Of a stretch of 64,000 nucleotides of DNA, positions 8,006 to 16,137 are shown one piece after another. Where the stretch lies: assembly GCF_029624125.1 (NCBI RefSeq), contig NZ_JARSBN010000001.1, positions 265,901-329,900 on the forward strand, in the 5' to 3' direction. A program made the position numbers and the translations under genes. The notes under the pieces are model-generated. The model was given only the letters and a program-made list of their open reading frames with translations. It did no database searches and was not told the DNA's origin. The DNA comes from Winogradskyella marincola. Lineage in GTDB: Bacteria > Bacteroidota > Bacteroidia > Flavobacteriales > Flavobacteriaceae. Numbering within the stretch: the stretch's first letter is position 1; each line of letters begins with the position of its first letter.

Positions 8006-8404
8006 ATGAAACTTCAATTCAACAAATACTACCTAGCTATAGCTCATTTTCTGTTACTAATTGAGCTAGCCATAGCCTTTATTATAAAAACCGGATTTAT
8101 TCGCTACACCTTTGGCGACTATCTCGTGGTTATTTTACTGTATGCAATATTTAGAGGATGCACCAATATGAGTGTGAGGGCCTCTGCTTTGGTCGTCCTC
8201 TTTATTGCTTATGGTATAGAGTTGCTTCAACTCACTCCATTCTTAGCCTACTTTAATTTAGAAAACAGTACAGCTGCAAATCTCATATTTGGAAGCACAT
8301 TTCAGTTCGGAGACTTAGTAGCTTACATCTTAGGAATCTTTACCGTTTTAATCATAGAATACTACAATGGAAACTATAAAAACACTCATACAATCAAAGT
8401 TTAA
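8006..8404 (+). CDS. DUF2809 membrane protein
   Basis: A 132-residue protein with four membrane segments. The conserved pattern GDYLVVILLYAIFRG, AYGIELLQLT and FGSTFQFGDLVAYILGI is that of the DUF2809 family, small integral membrane proteins without assigned function, distantly VanZ-like in topology. It is 3 bases after the SanA-like gene and overlaps the next gene by 38 bases in a different frame, indicating translational coupling. Confidence 0.75.
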   Translation: MKLQFNKYYLAIAHFLLLIELAIAFIIKTGFIRYTFGDYLVVILLYAIFRGCTNMSVRASALVVLFIAYGIELLQLTPFLAYFNLENSTAANLIFGSTFQFGDLVAYILGIFTVLIIEYYNGNYKNTHTIKV

Positions 8405-9047
8405 AACGCTATCGCTAGTCATAGTTGCACTAACCTTTAGCATTATCGCTTTAATGGTAAGAATAAAACTGAATAAATCATTCTTTTACCTTTTCCTGGT
8501 TTGGAATGTCTTCTTAGCCATTATACCATATACCATTACCATGTACCTCAACACCAAACAAAACCTAAACAAACTGAAATTCGGGTTTTTGTTTTTAGTT
8601 TGGTTAGCGTTTTTACCAAACGCTCCGTACATCGTTACAGACTTAATTCATATTAGAATTGGCAATGACACTTGGCTTTGGTTAGATGTTTTGGTCGTAC
8701 TGTCATTTGCTTTAAGTGGGTTACTTATCTTCTATTTATCGTTACTAGATATGCAAAAGTTGACAGCCTTATATTTCAAAAAGATTCCTATTGAAACCTC
8801 AACAACATTCATCATCTTTTTGTGTGGTTTTGGTGTTTACTTAGGTCGATTTCTCAGATACAATTCTTGGGAAATCATCAGCAATCCACAAGTGCTAATT
8901 TCCGATGTTTTTGAAATTATGGTTTCACCATTTCAAAATTCTGAAGCTTGGTTATTTACTTTAGGATTTAGTGGGTTTTTGATTGTTGGATATTGGATGG
9001 TAAAGCACCTTATGCTTTCCCATCCACATAATCCTGAAGATATTTAA
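8367..9047 (+). CDS. DUF1361 membrane protein
   Basis: A 226-residue protein with about six membrane segments. The family signature is visible: FLVWNVFLAIIPYTITMYL near residue 42, WLAFLPNAPYIVTDLIHI near 79 and FGVYLGRFLRYNSWEI near 153. Function is unknown. The start lies inside the end of the DUF2809 gene, and the 3' end overlaps the convergent dehydrogenase gene by 38 bases. That overlap means antisense contact between the two mRNAs. It is the last gene of the run that begins at 3405. Confidence 0.8.
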   Translation: METIKTLIQSKFKTLSLVIVALTFSIIALMVRIKLNKSFFYLFLVWNVFLAIIPYTITMYLNTKQNLNKLKFGFLFLVWLAFLPNAPYIVTDLIHIRIGNDTWLWLDVLVVLSFALSGLLIFYLSLLDMQKLTALYFKKIPIETSTTFIIFLCGFGVYLGRFLRYNSWEIISNPQVLISDVFEIMVSPFQNSEAWLFTLGFSGFLIVGYWMVKHLMLSHPHNPEDI

Positions 9048-10218
9048 AACGCTCTGTCAACTTACCGTCAGCAGTTGTGATTTTTGCACGTTTTAAAATG
9101 CCTCTTTCATCATTATTGAAAAAAGCCGGTATAACGTGTTCTACAAATGTTTCACCAAAGCCTTCGCTGGCATCTTTTGGTAATTCGCATGGTAAGTTAT
9201 CTACAGCCATAACAGTAATGGCTTCTTTGTCATCAAAAGCAACCTCTTGCTCTGTTTGTGGATTGTAACCATAAAATGGATCTGTTATAGTTGACGGACG
9301 AATGGTTGAAGCCACAGGACCATCAATATCACAAGATACATCTGCTACTAAATTGATTCTGAAATCTGGATGCTTAGCATCTTCTCTTGTAAACAAATAA
9401 GGTGCATTATTACCATAGAAATGACCTGCTATAAAGTAATCCGTTTGCTTTGCGTAAGGCATAAAATTACTTTCGTAACCTGTTGGGTCTTTATAGAATT
9501 TGTGCTTATCACCTACTTTACCATCCTTACGTTTGGCGTATTCCATTACGTCTGCCATGACGTAAACTGGTTCTGTAAACTCAGACGTTAAGTACAAAGC
9601 ATCGCTAACTTGTTTTATACCCAAGTGATCTAAAATTTCTTTGGCACCATAAGCTACTTTTCCTGTTCCGGTAAGTAAAATTTTTATATTAGGAATTGTG
9701 ATTTTATCTAATTCTGCTTTTACTTCTTCCAAATCAGCAAGGGTTTCAACTTTAGGCAAATTGAACAAACCATCTCTAAGTCCTAACGCTCTAAAACCAT
9801 TGTATGCGCCAACCAAACCTGCATAACGTCCAAAACCAATTAAACGAGCACCACTCTGTTTTACTATGGTTTCGTGGTCGTACATTTCTATGTTTCTCTC
9901 TAGCATTGCCTTTAGCAACTTACGGTTGTACGGCTGCTTTTTAATGGTATGCGAAAAATAGAAATACTTTTTATTCGGAATTAAATTTTCAACAGGAACT
10001 TCCTTTACACCAATCATAACATCTGCATCAGACACATCATTTGTAACTGTAAATCCTAATTTAGCATAAGCCTCATCTGAGAACACACGTATATCTGAAG
10101 ACTCAACAACAAACTCTGCTTCTGGAAACTTTTCTCTGGCTTCTGCTAAGGTTTCTGGTGAGAATACAACTCGTCTGTCTGGTGGATTTTTACGTTCTTT
10201 TATTATGGCGAATTTCAT
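9010..10218 (-). CDS. Lys1-like / alanine dehydrogenase-PNT-fold NAD(P) oxidoreductase
   Basis: A 402-residue cytosolic enzyme. The N-terminus (MKFAIIKERKNPPDRRVVFSP) and SDADVMIGVKEVP near residue 64 belong to the N-terminal domain shared by saccharopine dehydrogenase (lysine forming), alanine dehydrogenase and transhydrogenase. KILLTGTGKVAYGAKEIL near 178 is the nucleotide-binding glycine-rich segment. VADVSCDIDGPVASTIRPST near 290 resembles the C-terminal active-site region of Lys1. Oxidation of saccharopine or a related amino-acid conjugate is likely, but substrate identity cannot be read from sequence. It stands alone, converging on the DUF1361 gene. Confidence 0.8.
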   Translation of the reverse strand: MKFAIIKERKNPPDRRVVFSPETLAEAREKFPEAEFVVESSDIRVFSDEAYAKLGFTVTNDVSDADVMIGVKEVPVENLIPNKKYFYFSHTIKKQPYNRKLLKAMLERNIEMYDHETIVKQSGARLIGFGRYAGLVGAYNGFRALGLRDGLFNLPKVETLADLEEVKAELDKITIPNIKILLTGTGKVAYGAKEILDHLGIKQVSDALYLTSEFTEPVYVMADVMEYAKRKDGKVGDKHKFYKDPTGYESNFMPYAKQTDYFIAGHFYGNNAPYLFTREDAKHPDFRINLVADVSCDIDGPVASTIRPSTITDPFYGYNPQTEQEVAFDDKEAITVMAVDNLPCELPKDASEGFGETFVEHVIPAFFNNDERGILKRAKITTADGKLTERFKYLQDYVDGKA

Positions 10219-10260
10219 TATGAAGTTTTATATTTTTGAATAAATTAATTTGAATAAACC

Positions 10261-10458
10261 ATGAAGAAAAATCTTGTTCTCATTATTTATTTCATAATGT
10301 CATGTATCCTTTTGATAATATTTTTCATTTTACTATTTGAATTAATCCTATCCAAAAAATACAATTCAATTGACAATTGGATAAAAACGATTGGAATGTT
10401 AATAGTTTCTGCCTGGTTCATAAAAAGCACCTTGCAAATAAAAAACAACAAAAAATGA
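10261..10458 (+). CDS. small two-helix membrane protein
   Basis: A 65-residue protein with a long N-terminal hydrophobic stretch (residues 5-30), a polar centre (KKYNSIDNWIKT) and a second shorter hydrophobic segment (residues 42-55), ending in basic residues. It lies 42 bases upstream of and divergent from the dehydrogenase gene and ends about 110 bases before ssrA. No family is recognised. Composition and an adequate AT-rich leader make it a plausible real gene, but it has no independent support. Confidence 0.45.
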   Translation: MKKNLVLIIYFIMSCILLIIFFILLFELILSKKYNSIDNWIKTIGMLIVSAWFIKSTLQIKNNKK

Positions 10459-10567
10459 CATTATTACTAGATTTCTCTATGGAATAATTTTTGCACTAAA
10501 ATAAATGGATTTGTATGGTTGCACAACTTTTTTTGTAACTTCGCGCTCCTTTACCTTTAAAATTTTT

Positions 10568-10962
10568 GGGGTCGACTGGTTTTGACAGCGAGATTAATTA
10601 AATGGTAAGCACGTCGTGTAATGGTTTTGAAACACGTAAAAGGCTAGACCAAATTTTAAACGGCGAGAATAACTACGCTTTAGCTGCTTAATCTGAATTA
10701 TAGTAAGATTTCAAGCTACATTCCTACAAGGTAGGAAGGCTAAATGTCTCCAGAAAGCCTTGGTTAGTGGCGTTCTTTTTAGAGGCATCGTAAAAATTGA
10801 CCAAGATTGGGTAGTGCTTTGATGCCCTTTTGAGATTAAAAAGCTAAGTGTAAAGTAGGCTGTCTTTAGCCAGCTTTGCATCGAAAAAATAAGAAAAGAC
10901 TAAACGTGTAGAAAGCCCTTTGGTTACTTGTTTGGACGAGAGTTCGATTCTCTCCGACTCCA
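10568..10962 (+). ncRNA. ssrA: transfer-messenger RNA (tmRNA)
   Basis: The RNA rescues stalled ribosomes with SmpB and tags the nascent peptide. The 5' end GGGGTCGACTGGTTTTGACAG and the 3' end with the T-arm GAGAGTTCGATTCTCTC and acceptor strand CGACTCC-A pair as a tRNA-like domain: GGGGTCG (10568-10574) with CGACTCC (10955-10961), including one G-U pair. Between them lies the tag reading frame at 10662-10691 and pseudoknot-rich sequence. The genomic bases after the discriminator A are CGA, so the terminal CCA is not encoded and must be added. The promoter region holds TAACTTCG (10536-10543), one mismatch from the Bacteroidetes -7 box. Confidence 0.97.
10662..10691 (+). other. tmRNA proteolysis tag reading frame
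   Basis: The codons read GENNYALAA followed by TAA. The C-terminal ALAA is the degradation signal recognised by ClpXP-type proteases, and the tag is the usual one for Bacteroidetes. The exact resume codon is inferred from the tag alignment. Confidence 0.9.
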
Positions 10963-10997
10963 CGACACTCACAACTGCTTTGTGAGTTGAAACAGAA

Positions 10998-11034
10998 AAA
11001 TCCATCAAATTTATTTGAATGGATTTTTTTTGTT
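10998..11034 (+). terminator. intrinsic terminator downstream of tmRNA
   Basis: AAATCCAT (10998-11005) pairs with ATGGATTT (11019-11026). The stem is extended inward by CAAAT/ATTTG with one bulged A, and a T-rich tract follows. A second, smaller hairpin (CTCACAA...TTGTGAG, about 10968-10986) lies between it and the mature RNA end and may help 3' processing. Confidence 0.75.
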
Positions 11035-11107
11035 TTAAGGCACTTGACTTATAAAGACAAGCAGTTGTATTTGCTACATTTAAGTCATTAGAGAACAACG
11101 AAGTTAA

Positions 11108-11122
11108 TCTCTCCGATTCCAC
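11108..11122 (+). repeat. degenerate second copy of the tmRNA 3' end (possible att remnant)
   Basis: TCTCTCCGATTCCAC here matches TCTCTCCGACTCCAC of ssrA (10949-10963) at 14 of 15 positions. The similarity extends weakly upstream: ACGAAGTTA here against ACGAGAGTT in ssrA. The copy lies about 145 bases beyond the gene. A duplicated tmRNA 3' end is the typical footprint of an integrative element that used ssrA as attachment site. No integrase gene remains. Confidence 0.4.
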
Positions 11123-11188
11123 CTACGCTCTCTGAAGCTTTAAGGAAACGAAAAGTGAAGTAGGGCTTTTTATATTACTTTTATATTA

Positions 11189-11986
11189 ATGAAAAAAGTT
11201 TTTCTAATAACATTACTGTTTACCTTTCTTGGTTGTTATAATAACGAAAGTTTAAAAATTAATGAATTAAACTTTTCGGATTTAAATCAAAATGGTATAC
11301 TAAAAAATAATATTAAAAAGACTTTTCTGATATCTGGATTTGATTCAGGTCTTTATAAAAAGAATGATACAATTGGGGTAATAGATTATAACAGAATTGG
11401 TAAAAGAGAGAAAGTATGGCGAAAGTCTTTTATGTATAGCATCAACGAAGAATACAAATATGACTCATCGAATCTAGAAATTCAAAAAATATATTTTACA
11501 GATTTTAAAGCTATGTTTAGTTTTCGTTATGAATTCAATAAAGACAGTTTAGTCTTATACAAGTATTACATTAAACCAACTTTTGATATTCCTAAAGAAG
11601 ATTTCACCATTCCCGCAGGTATTTTTAAGTTTAATGACAATGGGAACATTACTGAATCTTCTGAATATCAAAACAATGACTATGGAAAAGGAAAAAAATC
11701 ACTCACAAAATATTACTACGATAGTTCAAACACCTTGATATCAAAAGAAATTCTTTATAAATCTAGCAATACAGATGACATCCTTTTAAATTCTAAAGAA
11801 ATAACTAAATATCACTACTCTATTAAAAAACTAGATTCTGCTACCACAACAATTAGCTGGACAGATAGAGAAAAACAAAAGCAAAGTTATACAATTAGAT
11901 ATATCTATGACGATAATGAATTAATTTCTAAAAGCATTACAATGGATAGCTTAGTCACTTACTATAAGCATATTAAATACGATTAA
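11189..11986 (+). CDS. hypothetical lipoprotein
   Basis: A 265-residue protein with a lipoprotein signal peptide (hydrophobic LITLLFTFLG then Cys16). The mature part is rich in Tyr, Lys and Asp, and contains repeated short strands with YYYDSSNT, TKYHYSI and IRYIYDDNEL, which recall the tyrosine-rich beta hairpins of RHS/YD-like or MORN-like proteins; this is only a visual resemblance. No family assigned. It is isolated between ssrA and the PUL terminator, in the stretch next to the putative att remnant, so recent acquisition is possible. Confidence 0.6.
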   Translation: MKKVFLITLLFTFLGCYNNESLKINELNFSDLNQNGILKNNIKKTFLISGFDSGLYKKNDTIGVIDYNRIGKREKVWRKSFMYSINEEYKYDSSNLEIQKIYFTDFKAMFSFRYEFNKDSLVLYKYYIKPTFDIPKEDFTIPAGIFKFNDNGNITESSEYQNNDYGKGKKSLTKYYYDSSNTLISKEILYKSSNTDDILLNSKEITKYHYSIKKLDSATTTISWTDREKQKQSYTIRYIYDDNELISKSITMDSLVTYYKHIKYD

Positions 11987-12001
11987 TATTTGATATAAAA
12001 A

Positions 12002-12029
12002 CGGCTAAACATCTCAAGATATCTAGCCG
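12002..12029 (-). terminator. intrinsic terminator at the end of the polysaccharide locus
   Basis: CGGCTA (12002-12007) and TAGCCG (12024-12029) form the outer stem. ATCT/AGAT inside can extend it. Read on the minus strand the hairpin is followed by TTTTTATA, so it terminates the transcript that ends with the MFS transporter gene 34 bases upstream. It may also serve the convergent lipoprotein gene. Confidence 0.75.
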
Positions 12030-12062
12030 CAATATTAGTTTTAATCAAATCTAAAAAGTAAC

Positions 12063-13439
12063 TTACTCCCAAAAAGCCTCAATCTCTTCCAAAGACTTTC
12101 CTTTTGTTTCTGGAATAAATTTATAAGTTAAAAAGATAATAACTAAAATGAAAGCTATGAATATAAAATATGGCATTGAGCCATTCCAAGGTGCGCTATT
12201 GTTAGCTTCACTTTCCATAACCATTGGAAATGTTTGCGATACTAAATAATTTGCAGCCCATTGTGCTGCAACAGCTACTGACATTGCTACACTTCGTATT
12301 TTATTAGGGAACATTTCTGATAATATAACCCAAACCACTGGCCCCATTGATAGGGCAAATGAGCCAATAAAAATTAAAACACCGATTAAAGATATTAAAC
12401 CAACGGCATCTTGTTGTAGCGAAACACCAAGTAATAAAAACCCTAATATCATACCAATAGAGCCAACATATAATAATGGTTTTCTACCATATTTATCAAC
12501 GGTGTACATGGCTACAAACGTAAATATAAGATTTACAAACGCTAATAGTATTTGTTGTGCCAATACATCTTCTTTACCAAAACCTAAGGCTTTTTCAAAA
12601 ATATCTGCTCCGTAATATAATACTGCGTTAATACCTGTAAATTGTTGTAACACTGATAAAGCAGTACCAATAACTATAATCGCTAAAATAGCTTTAGAGA
12701 AATAGTTTACTTTTACCTTTGGCTCATCTGATTTTAATGAAGATTTAATTTCTACTAATTCTTTTTGAGCTTCTCCTTCACCATGTACTTTACTTAATAT
12801 ATCTAATGCTTGGCTATCTTCACCTTTTATTGCTAGCCATCTTGGGCTTTTTGGAACAAAAAACAATAACACTAAAAACAGTAAACTAGGTACAAGTTCT
12901 GACCAAAACATTCGTCTCCACCCAAATTGTAAGTTCTGAGCTTCTGTTAAACTATTTCCTATAAAATAAGTTGCTAAAAACACCACGAAAAAACCGATGA
13001 CTATGGCAAGTTGGTAATAAGTCACCATTTTACCTCTAATATTGCTTGGTGCTATTTCGGCAATATACATTGGTGCATTCATTGAAGCAATTCCGATACC
13101 TAAACCTCCAATAATTCTGAATACGACAAGCATCGTAACAGTTTCGGGAAGCATTTCTGGTAATCCTGAACCCCAAGCTGACACTGAGAACAAAATAGCC
13201 GAAATAATTAATGACCATTTTCTACCAAATTTAATACTCATTGGTCCTGCTACAATAGCACCTACAAAACACCCTAGTAAGGCACTACCAACAACCCAAC
13301 CTTTAAGTGTAGCATCGAGTTCAAAATATTTACTCAAATAAAATTGAGCACCATTAATTACACCTGTATCGTAACCAAATAGCAAACCACCAAGGGCAGA
13401 AATTGCGGTAATTAGCAGTAAAAAAGTCTTTTTATTCAT
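12063..13439 (-). CDS. MFS sugar porter (XylE-like)
   Basis: A 458-residue inner-membrane transporter with twelve predicted helices, expected to be a sugar-proton symporter. Family signatures are GYDTGVINGAQ near residue 24, RIIGGLGIGIASMNAPMYIAE near 108 with the following PSNIRGKM, PKSPRWL near 196, QQFTGINAVLYYG near 265, DKYGRKPLL near 318 and PETKGKSLEEIE at the end. It is the last gene of the PUL transcript, 10 bases after the EEP gene. This indicates that at least one released monosaccharide is taken into the cytosol by this route. The sugar cannot be told from sequence; xylose, glucose and galactose transporters share these motifs. Confidence 0.9.
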   Translation of the reverse strand: MNKKTFLLLITAISALGGLLFGYDTGVINGAQFYLSKYFELDATLKGWVVGSALLGCFVGAIVAGPMSIKFGRKWSLIISAILFSVSAWGSGLPEMLPETVTMLVVFRIIGGLGIGIASMNAPMYIAEIAPSNIRGKMVTYYQLAIVIGFFVVFLATYFIGNSLTEAQNLQFGWRRMFWSELVPSLLFLVLLFFVPKSPRWLAIKGEDSQALDILSKVHGEGEAQKELVEIKSSLKSDEPKVKVNYFSKAILAIIVIGTALSVLQQFTGINAVLYYGADIFEKALGFGKEDVLAQQILLAFVNLIFTFVAMYTVDKYGRKPLLYVGSIGMILGFLLLGVSLQQDAVGLISLIGVLIFIGSFALSMGPVVWVILSEMFPNKIRSVAMSVAVAAQWAANYLVSQTFPMVMESEANNSAPWNGSMPYFIFIAFILVIIFLTYKFIPETKGKSLEEIEAFWE

Positions 13440-13449
13440 TGTTATATAA

Positions 13450-14280
13450 TTAGTTAGTTAGTTTAGCTTCTATTAAAACAGGTAGGTGATCAGATGGATA
13501 TTGCATATTCCAACTATCGCTTAACACTGCATATTTATAGACTTCAACGTCTTCTGAAACGAAAACATAATCGATTCTTCGCGTTACAGGTTGGTCAAAA
13601 TGAAACCCATTAAATGTACCTTCAGGTCCAAAATCTAATTCTGTAACTTCCTTAGAATCTTTTAAAGTTTGCGTAATATAATCAATACTTTCGTGATTAG
13701 GCTCCATATTAAAATCACCTGTTAAAAACACTGGATGATTTTCAGTATTTAAGCCTTTTATTTTATCTAAAATTAAAACTGCACTTTTTGTTCTTGCTTC
13801 TTTTCCAACGTGGTCAAAATGTGTGTTGAATACCCAAAATTTCTTTTTGGTCTCTTTATGTTGAAACAACGCATACGTACACACACGATTACAAACTGCA
13901 TCCCAACCCATACTTACTTTATCTGGTGTTTGTGACAACCAAAAGGTTGAAGATTTCACAACTTCTAAGTCATTTTTTTTATAAAATATTGCAGAATACT
14001 CACCTTCGTCTTTACCGTCATCACGTCCTACACCAACAAAGCTGTAACCTGTCAACAAACTATCTAAATCTTTCATCTGATTTGGCATAGCTTCTTGAAC
14101 ACCTAAAACATCAGGCTCATAAAACTTGATTTGATTCACCATGAATGGCTTACGGTTTATCCAACTGTTTTTACCTTCTTTAGGGTAATCTAATTTTATG
14201 TTGTAGCTCATTATTTTCAGGTCTTGAGATAAGACCGACAATGAGTTTAAAACAACTAAAAGTGTTATAAAATTTTTCAT
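13450..14280 (-). CDS. secreted endonuclease/exonuclease/phosphatase (EEP) family enzyme
   Basis: A 276-residue exported protein (signal peptide residues 1-18). The EEP fold is marked by MSYNIKLD near residue 24, the metal-binding Glu in LGVQEAM, FNTHFDHVG near 153, LTGDFNMEP near 188 and the terminal SDHLPV. Members hydrolyse phosphodiesters, including nucleic acids, inositol phosphates and sphingomyelin. Within PULs such proteins occur beside glycoside hydrolases, and a phosphodiester on the glycan is one possible target. It lies 2 bases after the GH43 gene and 10 before the transporter, so it is in the same operon. Confidence 0.85.
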   Translation of the reverse strand: MKNFITLLVVLNSLSVLSQDLKIMSYNIKLDYPKEGKNSWINRKPFMVNQIKFYEPDVLGVQEAMPNQMKDLDSLLTGYSFVGVGRDDGKDEGEYSAIFYKKNDLEVVKSSTFWLSQTPDKVSMGWDAVCNRVCTYALFQHKETKKKFWVFNTHFDHVGKEARTKSAVLILDKIKGLNTENHPVFLTGDFNMEPNHESIDYITQTLKDSKEVTELDFGPEGTFNGFHFDQPVTRRIDYVFVSEDVEVYKYAVLSDSWNMQYPSDHLPVLIEAKLTN

Positions 14281-14282
14281 CT

Positions 14283-16136
14283 TTATTCTACATAAATAGT
14301 TTCAGTTTGTTCAGAAATTCCGTTTTCATTATATGCTTCAATAGTAAAATAATACGGTATATCTCTATCCAAACAACGCATGAAATGTGTGTTAGTATCG
14401 TAAACTTGCCAAGATTGGTAGAGTTTGTCTGGTGCAATTCCCCAACGGATGTTATACCCTTGTGCGCCTTCAACTTTATCCCAAGAGAATGAAATGTCTC
14501 TACGGTCTTTTTCACGATTAATTTTAAAATTTGACACTTTGCTTGGTGTTTCGCCTAAACCTAATCCAAAGACTCTAACTTCTGACATTGCAAAGTTGTT
14601 TCCTGGTACTTTGATGTTATTATATCTAACGTATTTTGCTTTTACAGGTTCGTCTAAAACTAGGTAAGCGTTTGGTGCGTCAATATCTGTTTTACTTCTA
14701 TCTACAACCGTTTTCCAATTTTTTCCATCTTCTGAAGTTTCAATAGTAAATTGATGTTTTAATCCTTCAACACGTGTGTAAATTCCAGAGTCATGATCGT
14801 GATAATTTAACTGAATGGCGTGTATGGTTCCTTCATTTAACAATTCAATTGTAATCCATTGTTTATCGTCGTTAGCTTCGGCAACCCAAAAGGTTTTTGG
14901 GTTTTCGTCGGTTAATACTTTTGAATTTATTTGTCCTTCAGCATTCGTTTCTGTTGGGATTTCTTTGACTTCAACTTCGTCATCATTAGACGTAAATTTC
15001 ATGATTTGTTGAAGTGAAGACGACACAGTTACATTGCCTTTATACGATAATAGCATCCAACCGTTATGTTGTCCGGCTTTTGTTGGATGATTAGCGCCAT
15101 AACGCGGATAATCGCCGTACGATGTGTTGCTGTACATTAAACCATCCTCGTCAAAATAGGTAGGAAACATACATAAACGACGTTCCCATTGTGCGTTAGA
15201 TGCCAACGCCATCGTTGCAAAATGCCAGTATTGACCGTTGGTTTGCTTTACTGTAATACCGTGACCTGCACCATTGGTAAATCCGCCAGGTTTAAAACTC
15301 ATTGGATTGTTTTTCATATAGGTGAAAGGTCCAAGTGGTGAATCGCCAACATACACACCATCTGCATAGACATTAAATTGCGTACCTGGTGCAGCGTATT
15401 GTAAATAGTATTTTCCGTTGTGTTTAGTCATTGAAGCGCCTTCCATATAACCTTCTTTTAAAGTTGGATGAAAGTTGTTTTCGCCAAAACGTTCCCAACC
15501 GTGCTTTTCTTCATCTAAATTAATTAGCTCTTTTCTAACACCAATTTCTAGAAAACGGTCGTCTTTATTCAGCATTTTTACGCGAATTGGATGCACGTTA
15601 GAACTTCCCCAATATAGATACGACTTGCCATCATCGTCAATAAATAATTCTGAATCTTGTATGTTATTTGAAATAGATGCAGTTGGTGTCCATAACCCTT
15701 TTTTAGGATCGTCGGTATATAAAATACTTCCGTAACCAGCAGGATCGCCAGCAAAATAAACTAGTGAATCTTTATAATTGAAAGCTGTTGGTGCGTTGCT
15801 ACCTTCAAAAAACCACTGTTGCGGTTTTATAAATGTCCAGTTGACTAAATCTTTGGAATGCCAATACCCAAAAGACCGTGTGACAAACATATAATATTCG
15901 CCTTTAAACTCAATTACAGCTGGATCTGCACCAGAACGGTAAGATTGATTTCTGGCAGAATTGTAAACCATATAAGTGTAATCAATATCAAGTGGATTGA
16001 TGTAGGTTTGCGTGGTATCTATTGCTGTTGTTTCAGTTTGATTATCTTCTGAAACAATAGTATTTTCTTGTTTTTGTTTACAAGATACCATTGCTATAAT
16101 TAGGAATGCGAGTTGTATGCTATGTTTAAGTTTCAT
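14283..16136 (-). CDS. GH43-type glycoside hydrolase lipoprotein with discoidin and FN3 domains
   Basis: A 617-residue lipoprotein (Cys19 after FLIIAMVS). The catalytic five-bladed propeller shows the GH43 acid residues: Asp71 (SGADPAVI), an Asp in NIQDSELFIDDDG near 157-165 and Glu in YMEGASMTKH near 235. A discoidin/CBM32-like domain (about 395-530, with KVLTDENPKTFWVAE and ARYIK-like VKAKYVRYNNIK) and a fibronectin type III domain (about 535-617) follow. GH43 enzymes release arabinose, xylose or galactose. It is a paralogue of the protein at 21380-23290 with the same domain order, but belongs to the distal part of the operon next to the sulfatase (1-base gap). Confidence 0.85.
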   Translation of the reverse strand: MKLKHSIQLAFLIIAMVSCKQKQENTIVSEDNQTETTAIDTTQTYINPLDIDYTYMVYNSARNQSYRSGADPAVIEFKGEYYMFVTRSFGYWHSKDLVNWTFIKPQQWFFEGSNAPTAFNYKDSLVYFAGDPAGYGSILYTDDPKKGLWTPTASISNNIQDSELFIDDDGKSYLYWGSSNVHPIRVKMLNKDDRFLEIGVRKELINLDEEKHGWERFGENNFHPTLKEGYMEGASMTKHNGKYYLQYAAPGTQFNVYADGVYVGDSPLGPFTYMKNNPMSFKPGGFTNGAGHGITVKQTNGQYWHFATMALASNAQWERRLCMFPTYFDEDGLMYSNTSYGDYPRYGANHPTKAGQHNGWMLLSYKGNVTVSSSLQQIMKFTSNDDEVEVKEIPTETNAEGQINSKVLTDENPKTFWVAEANDDKQWITIELLNEGTIHAIQLNYHDHDSGIYTRVEGLKHQFTIETSEDGKNWKTVVDRSKTDIDAPNAYLVLDEPVKAKYVRYNNIKVPGNNFAMSEVRVFGLGLGETPSKVSNFKINREKDRRDISFSWDKVEGAQGYNIRWGIAPDKLYQSWQVYDTNTHFMRCLDRDIPYYFTIEAYNENGISEQTETIYVE

Positions 16137-16137
16137 T

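Noticed and set aside
10519..10543. Full promoter for tmRNA
   Set aside because: TAACTTCG is one base off the -7 consensus and no TTG lies at the proper 19-20 base distance, so it is noted only within the tmRNA entry.
10844..11122. 92-residue minus-strand open frame containing VESERIELSSKQVTKGLSTRL
   Set aside because: It lies antisense across the 3' half of the tmRNA gene; this is a shadow of structured RNA sequence, not a protein gene.
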